Assembly: GCA_023411445.1 (NCBI GenBank)
Contig: JAEYOT010000295.1
Span: 1 to 12,383, forward strand
Length of the DNA stretch: 12,383 bases
Source: Pseudomonadota bacterium
GTDB taxonomy: Bacteria; Myxococcota_A; Polyangia; Polyangiales; Polyangiaceae
Reading direction: 5' to 3'
A model generated the notes under the pieces. The model did no database searches. It saw only the letters and a list, made by a program, of their open reading frames with translations, and was not told where the DNA came from. The position numbers and the translations under genes are program-made. Every line of letters starts with the position of its first letter. Position 1 is the stretch's first letter. Positions 7,424-12,383 of the stretch are shown one piece after another.

Positions 7424-8186
7424 GGTGCTCAACCTGGCGCTGTCGTTTCCGAGCGTGGTGTTCACGGTGCTGCTCGGTGTGGTGCTGATCTACTGGAGCT
7501 TCGTCATGGTCGGCGTCATTCACATCGGTGAAGGCTCCGAAGGCGCGCTGGAGGGCGCGACCAAGGGCGCGTTGGAGGGCGCCACCAAAGGCATGCTCGA
7601 GGGCGCGACCAAGGGCGCGCTGGAGGGCGCCACCAAAGGCGTGCTGGAAGGCAGCGTGGGCGGCGATCTGGATCTGGATCTCGACGGTGATGGGGACTCG
7701 CACGGCGTGCTGGCGGCGTTGATGAGCGCGCTGCACCTGCGCTCGGTGCCGGCTACGGTGGTGTTCAGCCTGATCATCACGTTCGGCTGGCTGTGCAGCG
7801 TGGTCGCGATGCAGAGCGTCTCTCGCCTGGCACCGAGCCTGCTCGGCGCGCCGCTGTCGTTCGGCGTGCTGCTGGCCTCGTTCATCCTGGCGCTGCCGCT
7901 CACCTCCATCGCCGCCCGGCCGCTGGCCAAGGTGTTCGCGCCCAAGCTGGCCCCCGCGCGCGCGGATTTCATCGGCCGCACCTGCATCGTGCGCACCGGC
8001 TCGGTCACGGACAAATTCGGCGAGGCCACGCTGCCGGACGGCGGCGCTGGCCTGGTGGTGCGGGTGCGGGTCGACGGCGACCAAAAGCTCGCCCGCGGCG
8101 ACCAAGCCTTGATCGTGGACTACGACGCCGAGCGCGAGACCTACCTGGTGGAGCCGATGCGCGACGTGCTGGCGGGCCGCTCGTGA
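7416..8186 (+). CDS. YqiJ-like inner-membrane protein with C-terminal OB-fold-like domain
   Basis: 256 residues from the ATG at 7416, with GAGG at 7403-7406 in front and an 8-base overlap with the channel-like gene. Helix 1 spans about 12-37. A loop carries five 8-residue repeats (43-82) and an Asp-rich run 'DLDLDLDGDGD' (84-94). Helices 2 and 3 span about 111-132 and 142-166. The soluble C-terminus (about 183-248) has 'DFIGRTCIVRTGSVTDKFGEA' broken into strands, 'DGGAGLVVRVRVDG', 'LARGDQALIVDYD' and 'YLVEP', as expected for the OB-like domain of YqiJ/DUF1449 proteins, relatives of NfeD. Such proteins are usually encoded beside YqiK-type flotillins; here the flotillin lies one gene downstream. 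The likely role is to partner flotillin in a membrane microdomain. The family call is from pattern memory; the pairing with the flotillin supports it. Confidence 0.8.
   Translation: MVEVLNLALSFPSVVFTVLLGVVLIYWSFVMVGVIHIGEGSEGALEGATKGALEGATKGMLEGATKGALEGATKGVLEGSVGGDLDLDLDGDGDSHGVLAALMSALHLRSVPATVVFSLIITFGWLCSVVAMQSVSRLAPSLLGAPLSFGVLLASFILALPLTSIAARPLAKVFAPKLAPARADFIGRTCIVRTGSVTDKFGEATLPDGGAGLVVRVRVDGDQKLARGDQALIVDYDAERETYLVEPMRDVLAGRS
7542..7661 (+). repeat. 24-bp tandem repeat (five copies of GALEGATK-type unit)
   Basis: Five in-frame copies of an 8-residue unit: GALEGATK, GALEGATK, GMLEGATK, GALEGATK and a decayed GVLEGSVG. At DNA level copies 1 and 3 end GCGACCAAG while copies 2 and 4 end GCCACCAAA, so the array looks like a doubled 48-bp unit. 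It sits in the loop after helix 1 of the YqiJ-like protein. It keeps frame and may vary in copy number between strains. Confidence 0.9.
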
Positions 8187-8224
8187 CCTCGTGGCGAGGG
8201 CGGCGCTCGTCCCAGCCGGCTGCC

Positions 8225-8794
8225 ATGCTCGGGAGCATGCGAAGCTGGTTGCTGGCCGCTGCGTGCCTCGGGCTCTTGGCCAGCGCATGCGGGGGACGCA
8301 CAATCGGAGACAACCCGTGGTCGCAGGGTGACGGGTACGGCGGCTCGATGGGTGGCATCAGCTCAGGCGTCGCAGGCGCGGGCGTCGCGGGAACGGGGGG
8401 CGCTCAGCCGGTCGTGCCTGCGTGTCAGCCTGCCGAGCTGAAGTTGGAGGGCACGATCGACGGTGAGGTCGTGCAGGTCCACGACAAGACGTCCAACGCT
8501 TGGCTAAGCGACGCTGCCGGCGATGCTTCGACCAAGCTGCTCGTGGACACTGGTCCCGCCGGCACGCTGGAGCTCGAGCTGGACGAGCCGCTCCGCGAGA
8601 AGGGCACAAGTGTTGCTTGCGGTGTGGTCTCGCTGCGCGCCTTCGGCTCCGCGCTGGAGACGTGCGATGGCGGGGCCAACAACGAGGTGACGCTCGAAGG
8701 AGGCGTGCTCTCGTTCGAGCTACGCTCGCTGAGCCGCCTGCATGGGTGTGACCGCCCGATGGCCCGGGTGAAGGGCTGTTTCGGCCTGCGCTGA
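8225..8794 (+). CDS. Small secreted lipoprotein with Gly-rich linker
   Basis: 189 residues from the ATG at 8225. An N-terminal hydrophobic segment ends 'GLLASA|C' (Cys22), a type II signal peptide. A Gly/Ser/Ala-rich linker (about 36-60) follows, then a compact beta-rich domain (about 67-189) with Cys67, 132, 147, 175 and 185, which could form disulfides. I recognise no family; the tail resembles small myxobacterial lipoproteins with the same Gly-rich spacer. The start is uncertain: ATG at 8237 would begin MRSWLLAAACLG, and a GTG at 8183 overlaps the previous stop by four bases (GTGA). All three keep the signal peptide. Its place between the YqiJ-like and flotillin genes suggests, but does not prove, that it belongs to that module on the outer or periplasmic side. 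Confidence 0.75.
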   Translation: MLGSMRSWLLAAACLGLLASACGGRTIGDNPWSQGDGYGGSMGGISSGVAGAGVAGTGGAQPVVPACQPAELKLEGTIDGEVVQVHDKTSNAWLSDAAGDASTKLLVDTGPAGTLELELDEPLREKGTSVACGVVSLRAFGSALETCDGGANNEVTLEGGVLSFELRSLSRLHGCDRPMARVKGCFGLR

Positions 8795-8890
8795 GCGACT
8801 CGGCCTCACGGCCTGCGTGCCTACAAGCTCGCCTGTTCAGCTCACGCGTGTGAGAGACATCATCGCCACGTTGGGGCATTCTGTGCGGCG
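8795..8890. other. Short intergenic spacer before the flotillin gene
   Basis: It has a GGCC/GGCC stem near the lipoprotein stop, a small CTCAC-GCGT-GTGAG hairpin around 8840-8854, and TGGGGCATTC at 8872-8881, just before the flotillin ATG. The last 10-mer is also found over the start of the TPR/PEGA gene on the other strand. No good Shine-Dalgarno is seen before the ATG at 8891, so flotillin translation may depend on another signal. No clear promoter or terminator. Confidence 0.4.
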
Positions 8891-10888
8891 ATGAATTTTG
8901 GGGATAGTCAAACGCTCGGGCTGGTTCCGGTTCTGGTGGTCGTTGGGATCATCGCCTTCTTGCTGTTCGGATTGCTGGCGCTGGTCGCGCGCTTCTACAG
9001 GCAGGTGGACCAGGGACGCGCGCTGGTGATCAACACCATGCGCAGCGAGCCGATCGTGGCCTTCACCGGCGCCGTGGTCTACCCGATCATCAATCGTGCG
9101 GAGACGATGGACCTCTCGGTCAAGACGATCGACATCGATCGGCGCGGCAAAGAAGGCCTGATCTGCAACGACAACATCCGCGCGGACATCAACGTCACCT
9201 TCTTCGTGCGCGTGAACAAGACGGTGGACGACGTGCTGAAGGTGGCCCAGTCGATCGGCTGCGCGCGCGCCAGCGACCCCAAAGCGCTGGAAGAGCTGTT
9301 CTCCTCCAAGTTCGCCGAGGCGCTGAAGACCGTCGGCAAGCACTTCAACTTCGACGAGCTTTACACCAAGCGCGACGACTTCAAGGACAAGATCATCGAG
9401 GTGATCGGCAAGGACCTGAACGGGTTCATCCTGGACGACGCCGCCATCGATTATCTGGAGCAGACGCCCCTCGAGCACCTGGACAAAGACAACATCATGG
9501 ATGCCGACGGCATCCGCAAGATCACGGACCTTACCGTGATCCAGAACGTGAAGACCAACGAGCTCCGACAGAAGGAGCGCATGGAGATGGGCAGCCAGAA
9601 CCTGCACGCGGACGAGGCGCTCTTCCGCTTCGAGCAGCGCCGCGCCGAGGCGGAGGCCAAGAAGGAGAAGGAGATCGCCGTCGCCAAGTCGCGCGAGGAG
9701 AACGAGGCGCTGCGCGTGGCCAGCGACGAGCGCAAGAAGACGGCGCTGATCGTGATCAAGAACGACGAGGAGTCCCTGGTCGCGGATCAGGCCAAGGAGC
9801 GTGGCATCGCCATCGCGCAGAAGCACAAGGAGCGCGAAATCGCGGTCGAGCAGGAGCGCGTGGAGAAGGCGCGCCAGCTGGAGATCATCGCGCGCGAGCG
9901 CGAGGTGGCGCTCGGTACCATCGCGCGCGACAAAGAGGTGGAGCTGCAGAAGAAAGAGATCGCCAATGTGGTGCGCGATCGCATCGCGGTGGAGAAGAGC
10001 GTGGCCGCCGAGGAGGAGCAGATCAAAGACATCCGCACCGTGGCGCAGGCCAACCGTGAGAAGGAGGTCGTGCGTATCGCGGCGGAAGCGGCCGCTACGG
10101 AGGTCACCACCAAGGAAGTGAAGGCCGCGCAGGCCGCCGAGGAAGTGGCCAAAATCAGGGCGCGCGAGCGCGTGGTCACGGCCGAGGCGGAGCTAGACAC
10201 GGCCGACAAGCTGGCGCGCGCGAAGATCCGCATCGCGGAGGGCGTGCAGGCCGAGGCGGCGGCGGAGGGCTTGGCCAAGGCGCGCGTGAAGGAAGCGGAC
10301 GCCGCCGCCAGCGAGAAGGTCGGCCTGACCGAGGCCAAGGTGGCGCTGGAGAAGCTGGCCGCCGAGGCCGCCGGCGAAGAAAAGCAGGGTCTCGCGCGCG
10401 TGCGCGTGCGCGAAGCGGAGGCCGCCGCCGTGGAGAAGCAAGGCGTGGCCGAGGCCGCCGCCATCCGCGAGAAGCTGACGGCCGAGGCGCAAGGCTTGGC
10501 ACAGAAGGCCGCCAGCATGAAGTCGCTCGACGAGTCCGGCCGTGGCCACGAAGAGTACCGGCTCAAGCTGGAGAACGAGCGGCTGCTCACCATCGAGTCC
10601 CTCAAGGTACGGAAGGACGTGGTGGCGGCGCAGGCGCAGATCCTGGCCGAGGCCATGTCGAAGGCGAAGATCAACATCGTGGGCGGCGACGGGCAGTTCT
10701 TCCAACGCTTCGTCAGCGCCATCTCCCTCGGCCAGTCCGTGGAAGGCGCGCTCGAGCAGTCGGACACGCTGCGCGCGCTGGTGGACAACATGGCGGGGGA
10801 CGGTGACGGGCAGTCCGGCGCTGCCATCGCGGCCGCGCTGGAGAAGCTCGCGCCCAAGGATCCCAAAGGCTCGGGCAAGCGCACCTGA
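8891..10888 (+). CDS. Flotillin family protein, YqiK type (SPFH domain)
   Basis: 665 residues. A membrane anchor spans about 10-34. The SPFH/band-7 domain runs from about 36 to 220 ('YRQVDQGRALVINTM', 'VVYPIINRAETMDLSVKTID', 'NIRADINVTFFVRVN'). At 188-212 it has 'YLEQTPLEHLDKDNIMDADG', a segment I associate with YqiK-type flotillins. A very long Ala/Glu/Lys-rich coiled coil fills about 222-590, ending in a short C-terminal region with 'GGDGQFFQRFVSAISLGQSV'. Flotillins form large oligomeric cages at the inner membrane that organise microdomains. Together with the YqiJ-like protein upstream it forms the YqiJ/YqiK pair, here split by a lipoprotein gene. The coiled coil contains a 40-residue tandem duplication. 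It ends 54 bp before the next gene on the same strand. The SPFH call is firm; its client proteins are unknown. Confidence 0.92.
   Translation: MNFGDSQTLGLVPVLVVVGIIAFLLFGLLALVARFYRQVDQGRALVINTMRSEPIVAFTGAVVYPIINRAETMDLSVKTIDIDRRGKEGLICNDNIRADINVTFFVRVNKTVDDVLKVAQSIGCARASDPKALEELFSSKFAEALKTVGKHFNFDELYTKRDDFKDKIIEVIGKDLNGFILDDAAIDYLEQTPLEHLDKDNIMDADGIRKITDLTVIQNVKTNELRQKERMEMGSQNLHADEALFRFEQRRAEAEAKKEKEIAVAKSREENEALRVASDERKKTALIVIKNDEESLVADQAKERGIAIAQKHKEREIAVEQERVEKARQLEIIAREREVALGTIARDKEVELQKKEIANVVRDRIAVEKSVAAEEEQIKDIRTVAQANREKEVVRIAAEAAATEVTTKEVKAAQAAEEVAKIRARERVVTAEAELDTADKLARAKIRIAEGVQAEAAAEGLAKARVKEADAAASEKVGLTEAKVALEKLAAEAAGEEKQGLARVRVREAEAAAVEKQGVAEAAAIREKLTAEAQGLAQKAASMKSLDESGRGHEEYRLKLENERLLTIESLKVRKDVVAAQAQILAEAMSKAKINIVGGDGQFFQRFVSAISLGQSVEGALEQSDTLRALVDNMAGDGDGQSGAAIAAALEKLAPKDPKGSGKRT
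10268..10507 (+). repeat. 120-bp tandem duplication in the flotillin coiled coil
   Basis: Residues 460-499 and 500-539 are two copies of exactly 40 residues, both starting GLA and following 'GLA..RV.EA.AAA.EK.G..EA....KL.AEA'. The DNA has diverged to a similar or larger extent than the protein. The stretch just before (about 441-459, 'LARAKIRIAEGVQAEAAAE') looks like a decayed earlier copy. Confidence 0.8.
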
Positions 10889-10922
10889 GAGGCGCCTGAT
10901 TGTCCCGAAAATCTCGCTGTTG

Positions 10923-10942
10923 GGCGCCACGATGGGGGCGCC
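10923..10942 (+). promoter_or_regulatory. GGCGCC hairpin touching the ATPase-family start codon
   Basis: GGCGCC at 10923-10928 and 10937-10942 can pair (8-nt loop) directly before the ATG at 10943. Folding would bury part of the G-rich GGGGGCG that is the only Shine-Dalgarno candidate. A third GGCGCC lies at 10891-10896 right after the flotillin stop. It could be a translation-control hairpin or just GC-rich spacer; not proven. Confidence 0.3.
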
Positions 10943-12383
10943 ATGACTGAGGCGCAAGAGCAGCAGCTCGAAGGCGGCAGCTACGACGTCATTCGGCGGC
11001 GCTTGCTGGAGCGCGCGACGGACCTGGCGACGCGCGCCGACCAGCTGAACCAGAGGCGCAAGCAGCTGTTCGGCGGCGGCGAGCTGACCCTGGTCGCCAC
11101 GGAGCGCTTGCGCACCGAGAACAACTGCATGCCGCGCGACGTGGTCAGCGTCGCGGGGCAGCTCCTGTTCGGCTTCGAGGTGTTCATCGGGCTGAAGTCG
11201 GAGACGCGCGTCGAGGACGTGCTCAGCCTGTTCAAGTTCGAGAAGCAAGGCGACGGCTACGAGCTCAGCCAGCAACCGTTCGAAGGGCCCGGCGCGTTCT
11301 TGGCGGACCCCGAGTTCGACAAGCTGTTCCGCGAGGCCTTCCGTTACTACAAGGACGCGCGGCTGCTGCAGCTGGTGCGCACGGACTCGCGGCTCTTGAT
11401 CGCCGTGCAGATCGGCGCCACCGCCAACGACGCCAAGATCTTCCGCTTCGCGCAGGACGCGCGCGGTCGCGTCACGTTCATGGATGCGCGCGGTGAGGAC
11501 GACTTCAAGCCGCCCCGCCGCCACCCGTTCGAGTGGACCAGCACGCGCCGCGAGGACCAGGTCACCGGCAAGCACCCGCACATCAGCGTGCTCAACGAGG
11601 TGTTCGTCGAGACCATCAACGGCGATCTTACGATCAAGATCGAGAACAACACGGAGGACGGCCTCGGCATCTACCGCGAGCCAGTCGACGATCCCAACCA
11701 GACGCTGGACGACGCCGACATCGCTTACGCGCGTGTGGCTGGGCTGCTCCTGCTCAAGATTCGGCCTTTCCGCGAGCAGAAGACGCGCTACCTGATCTAC
11801 AACGGGCGCACTCAAGAGGTGCTGCGCGTGGACGCGCTCGGCGTGGCTTGCGTCGAGCTGCCGGAAGATCACGGCCTGATCTTCCCCGGCGGGTACTACC
11901 TCACGACCGGCGAGTACAAGCTGTTCGACGGCGACAACGACGGCCTCGAGTACCGCCGCACCATTACCTCGCCCAACGGGGAGGACGTGCTCTACGTGTT
12001 CTATCGCCGCGAGCAGGGTGAGTACGAGCTGCTCCCTTACAACCTGATTGCCAAAGAGGTCAGAAACCCCATGCGCTGCCACGGCTACAGCCTGGCGGAC
12101 GACGGGACCATGCTGGTCTTCCGGCCCGAAGCGGAGCCGACGCGCCTGCACCCGGTGCAGATCTGGCAGACGCCCTTCACCACTGCCGAGTTCGCGGCGG
12201 CCGCGCCGACTGACGGCTCGTACTTGGCCAAGGTGGGCAACGCGCCGCTCGTGGCTGGCATCAGCGAGATGCTCAGCATCCGCAAGCTGGCGGGCACCGA
12301 GAAGCCGACTCGGCGCACCTTCGATGACTTGGTCGTGGCCGTGCGCCGGGCCATCGATCAGCATTACTGGCTCGGCCACGCCG
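10943..12383 (+). CDS. Giant 'DNA repair ATPase' family protein, N-terminal 480 residues (cut by right edge)
   Basis: An open frame of 480 codons from the ATG at 10943 to the window end with no stop. It matches my memory of a family of very large bacterial proteins (about 1,600 residues or more) annotated 'DNA repair ATPase', frequent in actinobacteria and myxobacteria. Matching stretches are 'RTENNCMPRDVVSVAGQLLFG' (58-78, shortened in family searches to ENNC.PRD), 'FEWT.TRREDQV.GKHPHISV', 'NGDLTIKIENNTEDG.GIY.EPVD', 'LPEDHGLIFPGGYYLTTG', 'SPNGEDVLYVFY' and 'LLPYN.I.KEV'. Residues of about 15-45 are helical. No Walker A (GxxxxGKS/T) is present in this part; any ATPase core would lie beyond the edge. 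The repair role is only the family's label. It is 54 bp after flotillin, same strand, so it is probably in the same operon. Confidence 0.8.
   Translation, partial: MTEAQEQQLEGGSYDVIRRRLLERATDLATRADQLNQRRKQLFGGGELTLVATERLRTENNCMPRDVVSVAGQLLFGFEVFIGLKSETRVEDVLSLFKFEKQGDGYELSQQPFEGPGAFLADPEFDKLFREAFRYYKDARLLQLVRTDSRLLIAVQIGATANDAKIFRFAQDARGRVTFMDARGEDDFKPPRRHPFEWTSTRREDQVTGKHPHISVLNEVFVETINGDLTIKIENNTEDGLGIYREPVDDPNQTLDDADIAYARVAGLLLLKIRPFREQKTRYLIYNGRTQEVLRVDALGVACVELPEDHGLIFPGGYYLTTGEYKLFDGDNDGLEYRRTITSPNGEDVLYVFYRREQGEYELLPYNLIAKEVRNPMRCHGYSLADDGTMLVFRPEAEPTRLHPVQIWQTPFTTAEFAAAAPTDGSYLAKVGNAPLVAGISEMLSIRKLAGTEKPTRRTFDDLVVAVRRAIDQHYWLGHA

Noticed and set aside
7143..8303. A 386-codon minus-strand open frame opposite the channel-like and YqiJ-like genes
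   Set aside because: Arg/Ala/His/Gln-rich mirror frame without a domain; the plus-strand genes have membrane helices, overlaps and recognisable motifs.
8837..9826. A 329-codon minus-strand open frame opposite the flotillin N-terminus
   Set aside because: It is the mirror of a firm SPFH domain and is made of Leu/His/Asp/Val-rich low-complexity sequence.
10393..10412. 20-bp alternating CG/TG run with Z-DNA potential
   Set aside because: It codes for the Ala/Arg/Val part of the flotillin coiled coil and is explained by codon use in a GC-rich gene.
10193..12379. A 728-codon open frame on the minus strand across the flotillin end and ATPase-family start
   Set aside because: It is antisense to two well-supported genes with clear family patterns. 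The peptide is rich in Leu, Arg, Ala, His and Val with no domain pattern, typical of the mirror frame of GC-rich genes.

Overview
The window is GC-rich, has coding on both strands and almost no spare DNA. The gene content points to a myxobacterium-like organism (Myxococcota, most likely Polyangiales/Sorangiineae). This rests on protein style, not on any marker gene. The cues are a GYF_2-type protein, a TPR/PEGA-like protein with two C-terminal membrane helices and a terminal 'GxGVxGxF' tail, a very long repeat lipoprotein, and a small lipoprotein with a Gly-rich linker.

Left half (1-6644), all on the minus strand. Reading in the direction of transcription, a GTG-started TPR + PEGA-like envelope protein (5616-6644) is followed with a one-base TAATG overlap by a 1746-residue lipoprotein (376-5616). 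The lipoprotein carries 15 tandem repeats of about 113 residues, related in pattern to Calx-beta/Ig-like calcium-binding modules. After 110 bp without a gene comes the start of a GYF_2-domain protein that runs off the left edge (1-265).

Middle (6645-6946): a divergent intergenic region of about 300 bp with several perfect short inverted repeats. Three GGGGCAT/ATGCCCC arms overlap the start of the minus-strand operon.

Right half (6947-12383), all on the plus strand and tightly packed: (i) a small two-helix membrane protein with a degenerate potassium-channel-like selectivity filter (SVGYSD); (ii) a YqiJ-like membrane protein with a C-terminal OB-fold-like domain and an odd 8-residue tandem repeat in its loop; (iii) a small secreted lipoprotein; (iv) a YqiK-type flotillin (SPFH) with a long Ala/Glu-rich coiled coil containing an exact-length 40-residue duplication; (v) the N-terminal 480 residues of a very large protein of the family usually annotated 'DNA repair ATPase', cut by the right edge.

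The best candidate for an undescribed system is the plus-strand cluster. It looks like a membrane-microdomain module (YqiJ/flotillin) joined to a pore-like protein, an envelope lipoprotein and a giant cytoplasmic ATPase-family protein. That these five act together is inferred from gene order, overlaps and orientation; nothing in the window proves it. No RNA gene, CRISPR array, insertion sequence, integrase or phage gene was seen.
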